In this document: positions 34,977-44,938 of the stretch, piece by piece
Position numbering within the stretch: position 1 is the stretch's first letter
How the letters are laid out: each line of letters opens with the position of its first letter
Assembly: GCF_000375585.1 (NCBI RefSeq)
Contig: NZ_AQWP01000002.1
Location: forward strand, 806,001 to 870,000
Direction of reading: 5' to 3'
Length of the DNA: 64,000 bases
Source of the DNA: Sinorhizobium meliloti 4H41
Lineage (GTDB): Bacteria > Pseudomonadota > Alphaproteobacteria > Rhizobiales > Rhizobiaceae
The notes under the pieces: generated by a model
Databases searched by the model: none
What the model was told of the DNA's origin: nothing
The model's input: only the letters and a program-made list of their open reading frames with translations
Made by a program: the position numbers and the translations under genes

Positions 34977-35897
34977 ATGGCCTCGATCGGGCACATTGTC
35001 GCGCGTACCCCTTCCGGTGAGGTCCTGTCGCGCGCGCAGCAGCGCGCGATGCTGGTGCCCGACTGTCTTGTCGAGGCCCGCAGGATCGCAAACACGGTCA
35101 TCACCGGTTGGCACGGCCGGCGCAAGCGCGGTATCGGCGAGAACTTCTGGCAGTTCCGCCCCTACAGCGACGGGGAAAGCTTCTCGCGTATCGACTGGCG
35201 CCGTTCCGCCAAGGACGACCACACCTATGTCCGCGACCGCGAATGGGAGGCAGCGCACACGATCTGGCTCTGGGCCGATCTCTCGCCCTCGATGATGTAC
35301 AAATCGACGCTCGGTGCCGTTTCGAAGGAGAGCCGCGCTCTGGTGCTGATGCTGGCGCTCGCCGAAATTCTCGCCCGTTCCGGCGAGCGGATCGGCTGCC
35401 CGGGCGTGATGGAGCCGGTTTCGGCACGCAACGCTGCCGAGCGGCTGGCAACGGCAATCATGCATAGTCCGCTTGCGGAGGGCCTGCCCGATACCGCAAT
35501 GATCCGCGGCGCCAGCGACCTCGTTCTGATCGGCGATTTTCTCGACCCCGCCGACAGGGTGATGGAACGACTTGGACCGCTCGCCCGCCGGGGTCTGCGC
35601 GGCCATGTCGTGGAGATCGCCGATCCGGCGGAGGAAGTCTTCCCCTATGCCGGCAGAACCGAGTTCACCGATCCTGAAACCGGCGAGAAGCTGACCGCGG
35701 GACGTGCCGAGATCCTGCGCGAAGACTACCAGCGTGCCTATCGCGCCCGCCGCGACAGCCTCGGCACGAGCCTGCGCCATCTCGGCTGGACCTTCATTCC
35801 GCACAGAACGGATCGGGCGGCGTCGGAAGCTCTGGTCACGGTGCATATGCATCTTTCAGGCATGCCGGGCCGAGCGGCCCATGGGGGGCTTGCATGA
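34977..35897 (+). CDS. DUF58 protein (MoxR partner)
   Basis: A 306-residue soluble protein with the DUF58 core GIGENFWQFRPYSDGESFSRIDWRRSAKDDHTYVRDREWEAA and the VWA-like IWLWADLSPSM. It starts 3 bases after the MoxR stop and its end overlaps the next start (ATGA). In other bacteria MoxR-DUF58-BatA genes sit together and the DUF58 protein is a presumed client or adaptor. Confidence 0.92.
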   Translation: MASIGHIVARTPSGEVLSRAQQRAMLVPDCLVEARRIANTVITGWHGRRKRGIGENFWQFRPYSDGESFSRIDWRRSAKDDHTYVRDREWEAAHTIWLWADLSPSMMYKSTLGAVSKESRALVLMLALAEILARSGERIGCPGVMEPVSARNAAERLATAIMHSPLAEGLPDTAMIRGASDLVLIGDFLDPADRVMERLGPLARRGLRGHVVEIADPAEEVFPYAGRTEFTDPETGEKLTAGRAEILREDYQRAYRARRDSLGTSLRHLGWTFIPHRTDRAASEALVTVHMHLSGMPGRAAHGGLA

Positions 35898-38707
35898 TCG
35901 GCGGCCTCTCCTTCATTTTTGCCAACCCCGCCATTCTGGCAGCACTCGTGGCACTGCCGGTGATCTGGTGGCTGCTGCGCATGACGCCCCCAAGACCTGC
36001 GGCCGAAATCTTTCCGCCGCTGCGCATCCTGGCTTCGGTGATGAAGCGCGAGGAGACACCCTCGAAAAGCCCCTGGTGGCTGACCCTTCTCAGGATGCTG
36101 ATGGCCGCGGCTGTCATCTTCGCGATCGCCGACCCCGTCTTCAACCCGCGCAGCAATACGCTCGCGACCTCCGGGCCGCTGGCGCTGCTGATCGACAACA
36201 GTTGGGCAACGGCGCCCGACTGGGAGCGGCGTGTCGAAGCCGCCTCGGCGCTGATCGACGACGCCGAGGCGAAGGATGTCGCGATTTCGATCGTCTTCAC
36301 CGGAGAGCGCCAGCACGACGCCACGCCAGGATCGGCGAGTACTGCGCGCAACCGGCTGGCGGCGGCCAGACCCGAGCCGCTGCCTGCCGACCGTGGTTCC
36401 GCAATCGCGGCCTTGCAGGCGGCCTTTGAAGACGCTCCTCCCGGAACGGTCGCCTTCATCACCGACGGCATTGAAGGGGGCGACGGCAAGACGATGGAGG
36501 CGCTGGCCGGGATCGGCGCGGCCGGTCTCAAGGTGATCGAAGCGGACGGCAGCGAGGCCGTGGCACTCACTACGACGAGCAACGAGTCCGGCGGCATGTC
36601 GGTGACGGCGAGCCGGCTGAAGACCGACGACGGCCGTTCCCTGCCCATCGTTGCGTTCGATACCCGCGGCCGGGCGATCGCCGGCGGGGCGATCGATTTC
36701 GCACCCGGCGCAGCAACCGCCAAGGGGATGATCGAGGCCCCGTTCGAACTGCGCAACGACTTCGCCCGCATCGGCATCGAAGGAGCCGCGACCGCCGGCG
36801 CCCAGCATCTCCTCGACGACGGCTTTCGCCGCCGTCGCGTGGCTCTACTGAGCGGCGAGGCACGTGACCTGTCGCAGCCGCTGCTCTCGCCGCTCTACTA
36901 TATCAATCGGGCGCTCGCCCCCTATGCCGATCTCGTCGAGCCCCGCCAGAACGATCTTGCCGTTGCAATTCCGGAGCTTCTCGAGCAGCGCCCCTCGGTT
37001 CTGATCATGGCCGACATCGGCCGGCTGCCGGAAGAGACCTATCCTCTGCTTGCGAAATGGATCGACAACGGCGGCACGCTGATCCGCTTCGCCGGCCCCC
37101 GCCTGGCCGCCGCACCTGCCGACGATCCGCTCGTCCCGGTCACGCTTCGCCAGGGCGAACGGGCGCTCGGCGGCGCGCTCTCCTGGTCCGAACCGCAGCC
37201 GCTCGCCGATTATCCCGGCAACAGTCCCTTCGCCGGCATGGCCCGCCCCACCGACATTCTCGTCAAGCGTCAGGTTCTGGCCGAACCGACAGCCGATCTG
37301 GCGGAGCGCACATGGGCAAACCTCGCCGACGGCACACCGCTGGTCACGACTGCGACACGCGGGGCGGGCCGCATCGTGCTCTTTCACGTCAGCGCCGAGG
37401 CCACATGGTCGAACCTGCCGATCTCGGGCCATTTCGTTGAAATGCTTCGCCGCAGTGTCCAGCTCTCGCGCGGCGGCGGTATCGCCAGCGACGGCAAGGC
37501 CGTGAAGGCGCAGACCTTGCCGCCCTACCGGCTTCTGAACGCCGATGGCGTGCTCGTCGCTGAGACGGGCAATGCCCGTCCCCTCGACATCGTGCCCGGC
37601 AAGGCACCGGTCGCGACAGCCGACAATCCTCCGGGGCTCTACGGCTCCGAGGACGGCTTCACGGCGCTCAACCTCTTGCCGCGCGACGCCGAGCTCAAGC
37701 GGATCGACATGACCGCCGCCGGCCCTCATACCTCCGAGCGGCTGGCCGGTACGGAAAGCTGGTCGCTGAAGCCGGCGCTGATGACGCTCGCCCTCCTGCT
37801 GCTGCTCGCGGACGCTCTGATCGTGCTCTTCATGGGTGGCGTATTTTCACGCGCACGGATGGCAAGGGCCGCTTCGGCAATCATCATAGTCCTCGCCGGA
37901 ACCGTCTTCCTCGCTCCGCCGGAGGCCTTTGCCGACGACACGCGCCCGGACGACCAGCGCATCCTCGAGCGGCTGGACACCACGCATCTCGCCTATGTGG
38001 TCACCGGCGAGGAAGAGGTGGACCGCCTTTCCGAAGACGGGCTGAGAGGCCTCACCGACTTCCTCACCTATCGCACCACGCTCGAGCCCGGCGCGCCCGT
38101 CGGCCTTGACATCTCCAAGGACGAATTGAGCCTCTACCCCATCATCTACTGGCCGATTTCCGCCAGCGCGCCCATGCCGAGCCCGCAAGCCGTCAGCCGA
38201 ATCGATGCCTATATGCGAGCGGGCGGCACGGTCCTGTTCGACACGCGTGATCAGTTTTCCTCGCTCGGCTCTTCATCGAACGGAACCAGCGCGAACACCG
38301 AACGTCTCCAGGCGATCCTCGGCAATCTCGACATACCGCCGCTGGAGCCGGTTCCGGCCGACCATGTCCTGACCAAGGCCTTCTATCTGCTGACGAATTT
38401 TCCCGGCCGCTATACCGGCAGTCCGCTGTGGATCGAATCCCAGCTCGATAGTCGCGAGGAACCGAGCAACCGGCCGGCGCGACCGGGCGACGGGGTGACG
38501 CCGATCATCATCACCGGCAACGACTTTGCCGGTGCATGGGCCGTGGATTCGAACGGAGTCGCACTGCTACCGACCGTGCCGCCGGACGAAATGCAGCGCG
38601 AATACGCCTTTCGCTCCGGTGTCAACATCATGATGTACATGCTGACCGGCAACTACAAGGCCGACCAGGTGCACGTGCCCGCCCTGCTCGAGCGGCTCGG
38701 ACAATGA
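35894..38707 (+). CDS. BatA-like membrane protein with DUF4159 domain
   Basis: A 937-residue protein. An N-terminal aerotolerance (BatA) segment has two helices (about 7-25 and 60-78; LAALVALPVIWWLLRMTPPRPA is typical). A VWA-like region (about 90-260) follows, then a large periplasmic-type middle, helices near 630-660, and the C-terminal DUF4159 domain (about 690-930; LDISKDELSLYPIIYWPI, RAGGTVLFDTRDQF, FYLLTNFPGRYTGSPLWIE). Function unknown. The fusion of BatA head and DUF4159 is usual in alphaproteobacteria. The start is set by overlap with DUF58. Confidence 0.88.
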   Translation: MIGGLSFIFANPAILAALVALPVIWWLLRMTPPRPAAEIFPPLRILASVMKREETPSKSPWWLTLLRMLMAAAVIFAIADPVFNPRSNTLATSGPLALLIDNSWATAPDWERRVEAASALIDDAEAKDVAISIVFTGERQHDATPGSASTARNRLAAARPEPLPADRGSAIAALQAAFEDAPPGTVAFITDGIEGGDGKTMEALAGIGAAGLKVIEADGSEAVALTTTSNESGGMSVTASRLKTDDGRSLPIVAFDTRGRAIAGGAIDFAPGAATAKGMIEAPFELRNDFARIGIEGAATAGAQHLLDDGFRRRRVALLSGEARDLSQPLLSPLYYINRALAPYADLVEPRQNDLAVAIPELLEQRPSVLIMADIGRLPEETYPLLAKWIDNGGTLIRFAGPRLAAAPADDPLVPVTLRQGERALGGALSWSEPQPLADYPGNSPFAGMARPTDILVKRQVLAEPTADLAERTWANLADGTPLVTTATRGAGRIVLFHVSAEATWSNLPISGHFVEMLRRSVQLSRGGGIASDGKAVKAQTLPPYRLLNADGVLVAETGNARPLDIVPGKAPVATADNPPGLYGSEDGFTALNLLPRDAELKRIDMTAAGPHTSERLAGTESWSLKPALMTLALLLLLADALIVLFMGGVFSRARMARAASAIIIVLAGTVFLAPPEAFADDTRPDDQRILERLDTTHLAYVVTGEEEVDRLSEDGLRGLTDFLTYRTTLEPGAPVGLDISKDELSLYPIIYWPISASAPMPSPQAVSRIDAYMRAGGTVLFDTRDQFSSLGSSSNGTSANTERLQAILGNLDIPPLEPVPADHVLTKAFYLLTNFPGRYTGSPLWIESQLDSREEPSNRPARPGDGVTPIIITGNDFAGAWAVDSNGVALLPTVPPDEMQREYAFRSGVNIMMYMLTGNYKADQVHVPALLERLGQ

Positions 38708-38717
38708 GGACCCGGCG

Positions 38718-40787
38718 ATGACAATCGATTTCTCGCCGCTTCTCGCCTGGCCGTATCTCGGGGCACTGGCGCTTGTCGCAGTTGTTCTGGCGGCACTCGG
38801 TATCTGGCGCGGCGTTCGGGGAGCCTGGATCAGGGCGGCGGCGCTGGCTGCATTCTGCCTCGCGCTTGCAAATCCCGTCCTCTTCCAGGAGGAGCGCGAA
38901 CCCCTCTCCACCATCGTCGCCGTCGTTGTCGACCGCAGCCAGAGCCAGGAGAACGGTGACCGCCGCGCGCAGACCGACCAGGCGCTCGAGGGGCTCAAGG
39001 AACGCCTTTCCCGCTTCCCCCAGATCGAGGCGCGCATTGTCGAAGCCGCCGACGGCGAGGAAACCGAGGCACCCTCGACCAGGCTCTTCGGCGCCCTGAC
39101 AACGGCGCTCGCAGACGTGCCGCCCGCCCGTGTCGGCGGCGCCATCTTCATTACCGACGGCCAGATCCACGACGTGCCGGACGTCAACCAGAAGCTCGGC
39201 TTCGATGCACCCGTCCACGCCCTGATCAGCGGCAAGCCGGACGAGTTCGACCGGCGCATCGAAATCGTCAGCGCCCCCCGCTTCGGCATCGTCGGCGAAC
39301 AGCAGAGAATGACCTTTCGGGTCGTGGATGACGGCGCGGCTCCCGGCGGCAGCGCCGAGGTGACGATCCGCCTGAACGGCAACGAGATCGCCACGGAGCA
39401 GGCGGAGCCCGGCACAGACGTTCCGTTCAGCTTCACCGTTCCGCGCGGCGGCAACAACATCCTGGAATTCGCCGTCAATCCGGTTGCCGGCGAGGTGACG
39501 GAGACGAACAACCGCGCCGTGCATGTGCTCGACGGCATCCGCGAAAATCTTCGCGTGCTCCTCGTTTCGGGAGAGCCGCATGCGGGCGAGCGCGCCTGGC
39601 GCAACCTCTTGAAATCCGATGCCGCGGTCGACCTCGTCCATTTCACCATTCTCCGGCCGCCGGAGAAGCAAGACGGCACGCCGATCAACGAACTCTCGCT
39701 CATCGCCTTCCCGACGCGGGAGCTTTTCGTCGACAAGATCAGCGAGTTCGACCTCATCATTTTCGATCGCTACCAGCATCGTGGCGTGCTGCCGATCCTC
39801 TATTACGACAACATCGCCCAGTACGTGCAGAACGGTGGAGCGCTGCTGATCGCCGCCGGGCCGGAGCACGCCGGCGACGATTCGATCGCCGCGACCCCGC
39901 TTGCGGCGGTGCTGCCGGCAATGCCGACCGGCGTCATGAACGAGAAGGCGTTCTTCCCCCGGCTCTCGGAGGAAGGAAAGAAGCACCCGGTCACCCGCGG
40001 GCTCGAAGGGGCAGCGGACGAACCGCCGGCCTGGGGCCGCTGGTTCCGTACCGTCGACGTGGACAGGCCGCTCGGGCAGACGGTAATGGAAGCTGCTGAC
40101 GGCAAGCCGCTGCTGGTCCTCAACCGCGTCGGCAAGGGGCGTGTCGCCATGCTGCTCTCCGACCAGGGTTGGCTGTGGGCGCGCGGCTTCGAAGGGGGTG
40201 GGCCGCATGTCTCGCTCTATCGCCGCACGGCGCATTGGCTGATGCAGGAGCCGGCGCTCGAAGAGGAGGCGCTCACCGCCCGCGCGATGGGCCGGACGCT
40301 CGAGATCACGCGCCAGACGATCGAAGGAGATCCCGGCCAGGCGACCCTCACCTATCCTTCCGGCCGGACCCAGGAAGTCACGCTCACGGAAGGCGAGCCG
40401 GGGCTCTACAAGGCTGAGGTCGAGACGAATGAAATCGGCCTCTTCGAAGTTGCCAACGACGAATTGACGACGCTCGTCCATGTCGGCAACGTCGATGCGC
40501 CCGAATTCAAGGCGGCGATTTCCACGGAGGAGAAGATCAAACCCTGGGCGGAGAAGACGAAGGGCCTGGTCCGCCGTCTGGCGAGCGCCGACGGACCCGT
40601 CGACCTCCCCTCTATCCTCCCGGTTCGCGGCGCCGTCCGCGTGGCGGACGATCAGCGCCTGTCGCTGCGCATGACCGACGAGACGGTGCTGAAGGGCATT
40701 GATTCCCTTTCACTTTTCGCGGGGCTCTTCGGCCTGGCGGCACTGCTCTTCCTCATCTCCGCTACCTGGTATCGCGAGGGTCGGTGA
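38718..40787 (+). CDS. Large membrane-anchored protein of the MoxR operon (VWA/amidotransferase-like fold)
   Basis: A 689-residue protein. Two N-terminal helices (about 10-50), a VWA-like region (IVAVVVDRSQSQENGDRRAQTDQ), an Ig-like middle (EVTIRLNGNEIATEQAEPG), a class I amidotransferase-like segment (about 270-480, LIIFDRYQHRGVLPILYYDNIAQYVQNGGALLIAAGPEHAG) and one C-terminal helix (about 660-682). No catalytic Cys of amidotransferases is seen. It is the last gene of the operon and probably a periplasm-facing partner of the DUF4159 protein. Confidence 0.85.
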   Translation: MTIDFSPLLAWPYLGALALVAVVLAALGIWRGVRGAWIRAAALAAFCLALANPVLFQEEREPLSTIVAVVVDRSQSQENGDRRAQTDQALEGLKERLSRFPQIEARIVEAADGEETEAPSTRLFGALTTALADVPPARVGGAIFITDGQIHDVPDVNQKLGFDAPVHALISGKPDEFDRRIEIVSAPRFGIVGEQQRMTFRVVDDGAAPGGSAEVTIRLNGNEIATEQAEPGTDVPFSFTVPRGGNNILEFAVNPVAGEVTETNNRAVHVLDGIRENLRVLLVSGEPHAGERAWRNLLKSDAAVDLVHFTILRPPEKQDGTPINELSLIAFPTRELFVDKISEFDLIIFDRYQHRGVLPILYYDNIAQYVQNGGALLIAAGPEHAGDDSIAATPLAAVLPAMPTGVMNEKAFFPRLSEEGKKHPVTRGLEGAADEPPAWGRWFRTVDVDRPLGQTVMEAADGKPLLVLNRVGKGRVAMLLSDQGWLWARGFEGGGPHVSLYRRTAHWLMQEPALEEEALTARAMGRTLEITRQTIEGDPGQATLTYPSGRTQEVTLTEGEPGLYKAEVETNEIGLFEVANDELTTLVHVGNVDAPEFKAAISTEEKIKPWAEKTKGLVRRLASADGPVDLPSILPVRGAVRVADDQRLSLRMTDETVLKGIDSLSLFAGLFGLAALLFLISATWYREGR

Positions 40788-40852
40788 ACGCCGGCGAGGC
40801 CACGGCTTCGCCATTCTCGGGCCGAGGACGACGAATAGCCGACGTCCAGAGA

Positions 40853-41404
40853 TCAGGCAGCCGCCCCTTGCGCCTCCGTGCGCGCAGTGAGGCAGGTGGC
40901 GCCGTCATCCCGCCAGGCGATCACGCCTTCAAGCCGGGCGTGAACGTCCGGCGCGACCGGCACGACGAGAACCCTCGCGGGATCGACGGGACCCGGGAAT
41001 TGGAGCGCGCCGTGGCGTACCTTCTCGAAACCGAGCGGCTGGTAATAGGGCGGATCGCCGACGAGGATAACCGCTTCGGTGCCCTTGCGGCGCGCCGCTT
41101 CGACTGCAATACGGACGAGTTCCCGGCCGATGCCCTGGTTCTTGTGCGAGGGCCGGACGGCAAGCGGGCCGAGCAGATGTCCTTTCACCGAACCGGCCGT
41201 TACCGGCGTCATCCGGACCGACGCGATCGTTTCGCCGTTATCGGCGCAGATGAAGGAGAGCGCCCGGTCATGGGGCCCCTGCTCGCGAATCCGCGCGGCG
41301 GCGCGGGTGAAGCGACCCGGCCCGAACGCCTCTTCATTGATGATTTCGATGGCTGCGTCGTGGGATGCGTCTTCGGTCAGATAGACGAGATCGTGCTTTT
41401 TCAT
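40853..41404 (-). CDS. GNAT-family N-acetyltransferase
   Basis: A 183-residue acetyltransferase. The acetyl-CoA loop reads LLGPLAVRPSHKNQGIGRELVRIAVEAARRKG (about 76-107), with VILVGDPPYYQPLGFEKV after it, the layout of the YhbS-like subgroup. Substrate unknown. It lies on the opposite strand to its neighbours, ending 65 bases from the MoxR operon. Confidence 0.88.
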   Translation of the reverse strand: MKKHDLVYLTEDASHDAAIEIINEEAFGPGRFTRAAARIREQGPHDRALSFICADNGETIASVRMTPVTAGSVKGHLLGPLAVRPSHKNQGIGRELVRIAVEAARRKGTEAVILVGDPPYYQPLGFEKVRHGALQFPGPVDPARVLVVPVAPDVHARLEGVIAWRDDGATCLTARTEAQGAAA

Positions 41405-41660
41405 GTGTCGAGAACCGGCATGCGAACGGACATGGAGGATGGCTCGCCCCGAATGGGCGTTTGCAGCATCAGCGTCGTCGCAGGCTTCCCGACAGGATCA
41501 TTGTTGTGATCGTTCCCAGATGAAAGAGCTACCGTTTCGCCGATAGCAGAAAAATGCTGCCAGTCAAAGGGTAAAACGCACTGTTCGGAATTTCACATCT
41601 ATCGGCCGCGGTTCTCAGCACTAATTATGACGTCAGCAAACGATCGAAAGGAGTTGGCCT

Positions 41661-42653
41661 ATGGGTAGGCTCGTGAATGGCGTCTGGCAGGATGTCTGGT
41701 ACGACACGCGTGCGACGAACGGTCATTTCAAGCGCAGCGAATCGCAGTTCCGCAACTGGATCACGGCAGATGGATCGCCCGGCCCTTCCGGCGAAGGCGG
41801 CTTCGAGGCCGAAGCGAGCCGCTATCATCTCTATGTGTCCCTTGCCTGCCCCTGGGCGCACCGCACGCTGATCTTCCGCAAGCTCAAGAAGCTCGAAGAC
41901 CTCATCTCGCTTTCCATCGTCGACCCGCTGATGCTGGCCAATGGCTGGGAATTCAAGGGAGAGGACCGTGAGGGCGAGAACGGCGGCACCGCCGATCACC
42001 TCTTCGGCTCGCGCATGCTCTGGGAAGTCTATCTGCGCGCCGACCCGGTCTATTCCGGCCGGGTGACGGTGCCGGTCCTCTGGGATAAGCGGAAGAACAC
42101 GATCGTCTCGAACGAGTCCGCCGAAATCATCCGCATGTTCAACTCGGCCTTCGATCGTCTGACCGGCTCGACGGCAGATTTCTGCCCGCAAGATCTGCGT
42201 CCCGAAATCGACGCGCTCAATGCGCGTATCTACGACGCGGTCAACAACGGGGTCTACAAGGCCGGCTTCGCAACCAGCCAGGCGGCCTATGAGGAGAGCG
42301 TCGCCGCCCTCTTCTCCATGCTGGACGAACTGGAGAACCGCCTCGCGTCGAAGCGCTATCTCACGGGAGACCGCCTGACCGAAGCCGATTGGCGGCTCTT
42401 CACGACACTCGTCCGTTTCGATCCGGTCTATGTCGGCCATTTCAAATGCAACATCCGCCGCATTGCGGACTATCCGAATCTCTACGGCTATCTGCGCGAG
42501 CTCTACCAGGTGCCGGGCGTCGCCGAGACGGTCAATATGCACCACATCAAGCAGCACTATTACCGCAGCCATACGACGATCAATCCCACGGGCATCGTGC
42601 CGGCGGGTCCGGTGCTCGACCTTGGAGCGCCGCACGGGCGGGATAGCCTCTGA
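41661..42653 (+). CDS. Glutathionyl-hydroquinone reductase (ECM4/YqjG type)
   Basis: A 330-residue Xi-class glutathione transferase. The catalytic Cys63 lies in SLACPWAHRTLIFRKLK, with the N-terminal GSEGGFEAEASRYHLYVS-type loop (GEGGFEAEASRY) and the C-terminal HYYRSHTTINPTGIVPAGP. It reduces glutathionyl-hydroquinones to free hydroquinones. AAAGGAG precedes the ATG. It stands alone; the 256-base divergent interval to the GNAT gene carries its promoter. Confidence 0.93.
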   Translation: MGRLVNGVWQDVWYDTRATNGHFKRSESQFRNWITADGSPGPSGEGGFEAEASRYHLYVSLACPWAHRTLIFRKLKKLEDLISLSIVDPLMLANGWEFKGEDREGENGGTADHLFGSRMLWEVYLRADPVYSGRVTVPVLWDKRKNTIVSNESAEIIRMFNSAFDRLTGSTADFCPQDLRPEIDALNARIYDAVNNGVYKAGFATSQAAYEESVAALFSMLDELENRLASKRYLTGDRLTEADWRLFTTLVRFDPVYVGHFKCNIRRIADYPNLYGYLRELYQVPGVAETVNMHHIKQHYYRSHTTINPTGIVPAGPVLDLGAPHGRDSL

Positions 42654-42683
42654 ACAAGGATGAGAGAAAATGGGCGCTAGCCG

Positions 42684-42721
42684 CTTGTCCCTTCGTCCGC
42701 TTGCGGGGGAGAAGGGACAAG
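42684..42721. repeat. GC-rich palindrome
   Basis: 10-bp arms CTTGTCCCTT and AAGGGACAAG around CCGC-TT-GCGG. It is one of a family of such palindromes ending in a GGCGCATGAGGGG-type tail, also seen at 48093-48117. It sits between convergent genes. Confidence 0.75.
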
Positions 42722-42748
42722 CAGGCGCATGAGGGGGCGATCGGTCGC

Positions 42749-43240
42749 CTACCAGAACGTATCCGGCGCCGCGCTTCCAGCGAGCTCCGCCAGCCGGCGC
42801 CGGGTCGCAGGCGTCGTGTCCGCCGGAAGGTCGTCGAGCGGAAAGAAGCCCGCCGCGGCGATTTCGAGATCCGCACGCTTCGGCCGCTCCTGGCGGACAT
42901 TATCGCAGCGGAAGAAGATGACGTGATCGCGCTTGCTGGTGCGCCGGTTGTAGTAGACCTGAAAGAGCAGCGGTGCCGTCGTCAGCACGAGGTTGCCCTC
43001 CTCCCTGAGTTCGCGGGCAAGGCCCTCCACCGCAGTCTCGTTGCGGTCGAGGCCGCCGCCGGGAAGATGCCAGCCCGGCAGATAGGAATGCCTTACGAGA
43101 AAGACCCGCCCCTCATCGTCGAAACAGGCAGCCCGCACGCCGAGCGTCATACCGCGCGCCAGGGCGAAATAAACATGGGCAAACCGCGTCAGAAAGCGGA
43201 GCCGCCAGGAGGGTATCTCCGGCCCGCGGCTCTCGTCCAT
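42749..43240 (-). CDS. Nudix hydrolase
   Basis: A 163-residue Nudix protein: box GGGLDRNETAVEGLARELREEGNL (about 65-88) with the catalytic R-E-x-x-E-E nearly complete (RELREEG). The preceding FLVRHSYLPGWHLPGG is typical. Substrate unknown. The ATG at 43240 is preferred (GGAGAAGG upstream); the frame opens 7 codons earlier. Confidence 0.88.
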   Translation of the reverse strand: MDESRGPEIPSWRLRFLTRFAHVYFALARGMTLGVRAACFDDEGRVFLVRHSYLPGWHLPGGGLDRNETAVEGLARELREEGNLVLTTAPLLFQVYYNRRTSKRDHVIFFRCDNVRQERPKRADLEIAAAGFFPLDDLPADTTPATRRRLAELAGSAAPDTFW

Positions 43241-43322
43241 ACGCCTTCTCCTCACATTCACGGTTTCCGGGAATAGTCCATTACTGATTCCCCTTCCCGG
43301 GAATATGCGCTAGACGAGATTA

Positions 43323-44225
43323 ATGTTCAAACTTGCGCATATATCCGATGTCCACCTGGGGCCTTTGCCCGATCTCTCCCTCCGCGAACTCGCCTCCAAG
43401 CGGATCACCGGTTTCGTCAACTGGCACAGGAACAGGGTGCGCCATCTCTTTCCCGGGACGCTCGACTGCCTGATGCAGGACATCGAGGTGCGCAATCCGG
43501 ATCACCTGGCGATCACCGGAGATCTCGTCAATCTCGCCTCTTCGCTGGAGATCGAGGCGGTTACCGAATGGCTCGCGGAAGCGGGCGACCCCAATGAAAT
43601 CTCGGTGGTTCCAGGCAACCACGACGCCTATGTGCCCGGCGCATACGAGAAGATCACGCATGCATGGTATCCCTTCATGCGCGGCGACGACGGCCCAAGC
43701 GGCTGGATGAAGAAGCATGCCTGCTTTCCCTATATGCGGGTGCGCGGCAGGGTGGCGCTCATCGGCTGCTCGACGGCCGTGGCCACGCCCCCTTTCGCCG
43801 CGAGCGGCTATTTCGGGCCGCGACAGGCGCGCGCGACGGTCAACCTCCTTCGCCAGGCCGGCGAAGCCGGATTGTTCCGCATCGTCATGATCCATCACCC
43901 GCCGATTCGCGGCGCGACCTCGATGCACAAGCGCATGATCGGCATCCGCCGTTTCGCTGCCACCATCTCCGCCGGCGGGGCCGAGCTGGTTCTGCACGGC
44001 CACACGCATCTCAATACGCTCCACTGGCTCAAGGGGCATACGGGGCCGGTGCCGGTCGTCGGCATCGCATCCGCCTCGCAGGGTCCCGGAGGCAGCAAGC
44101 CCGTCGCCGCCTACAATCTCTTTTCCGTCGACGGCGAGCCCGGAGACTGGCGGCTGACCCGGGAGCGCTACGCGATCAACCCGGACGCGACCGGCGTGGT
44201 GCTCGCCGAAACGACGTATTTCTGA
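43323..44225 (+). CDS. Calcineurin-type metallophosphoesterase
   Basis: A 300-residue phosphoesterase with the metal motifs in order: SDVHLGP (8-14), ITGDLVN, VPGNHDAYVPG, MIHHPPIRG and LHGHTHLN. This is the cyclic-nucleotide-phosphodiesterase-like (CpdA/Icc) layout, but the substrate is not evident. It starts 82 bases from the Nudix gene on the opposite strand. Confidence 0.92.
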   Translation: MFKLAHISDVHLGPLPDLSLRELASKRITGFVNWHRNRVRHLFPGTLDCLMQDIEVRNPDHLAITGDLVNLASSLEIEAVTEWLAEAGDPNEISVVPGNHDAYVPGAYEKITHAWYPFMRGDDGPSGWMKKHACFPYMRVRGRVALIGCSTAVATPPFAASGYFGPRQARATVNLLRQAGEAGLFRIVMIHHPPIRGATSMHKRMIGIRRFAATISAGGAELVLHGHTHLNTLHWLKGHTGPVPVVGIASASQGPGGSKPVAAYNLFSVDGEPGDWRLTRERYAINPDATGVVLAETTYF

Positions 44226-44419
44226 AACGCCGGAAGCCTTTCGGTCCCGGCCGATTCAAGGACGCGCGGCGGCGTGGGGAAAACCGGTTGCCGGGGTGCA
44301 AAAACCTCTTTCCGTTCCGGCTCTTCCCTTGCAGACTTAGGACCAAATGTTCCATATCATTGATGGTGCGTCCGGATGGCGAATGGACGCGCGATCCGGC
44401 ACGTTTTCCTGGAAGAGCA

Positions 44420-44935
44420 ATGCGCCCAGCGGCAGAAATGAAGGATTTCAGACGGGATTTGGTCAGCCTGCTGCCCAAACTGCGCCGCTTCGCGATCACG
44501 CTGGCCCGCAATGCCAATGATGCCGACGATCTCGTCCAGGAAGTTTGCGAGCGGGCAATCGCGCGCGGTCACCTTTGGAATGGCGAAGGCCGGCTGGAAA
44601 GCTGGGTCTATGCGATGACCCGCAATCTCTGGGTGGACGAAATCCGCAAGCGCAAGGTGCGCAGCGCCGGTGCGGTCGACGTTTTCGAGCGGGACGAACC
44701 GCACGTCGAAGCAACAGCCGAAAAGGCCGCCTATGCCAATCAGGTGCAGAAGATGATCCTGTCGATGCCGGAGGGACTGGCAAGCGTCTTCCTCCTCGTC
44801 AATGTCGAAGGCCACAGCTACCGGGAAACGGCGGAGATCCTCGGCATCCCCGTCGGTACGGTCATGAGCAGGCTGTCGACGGCGCGGCTCAGGCTCGCGG
44901 CCATGTTGTCCGAAAATACGGAAAGGAGGGCCTGA
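44420..44935 (+). CDS. ECF-family RNA polymerase sigma factor
   Basis: A 171-residue sigma-70 region 2 plus region 4 protein. Region 2: LARNANDADDLVQEVCERAIARGHLWNGEGRLESWVYAMTRNLWVDEIRKRK. Region 4: MPEGLASVFLLVNVEGHSYRETAEILGIPVGTVMSRLSTARLRL. GGAAGAG precedes the ATG at 44420; an ATG at 44438 is possible. The anti-sigma gene follows 3 bases later. The stress it answers is unknown. Confidence 0.93.
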   Translation: MRPAAEMKDFRRDLVSLLPKLRRFAITLARNANDADDLVQEVCERAIARGHLWNGEGRLESWVYAMTRNLWVDEIRKRKVRSAGAVDVFERDEPHVEATAEKAAYANQVQKMILSMPEGLASVFLLVNVEGHSYRETAEILGIPVGTVMSRLSTARLRLAAMLSENTERRA

Positions 44936-44938
44936 CCG

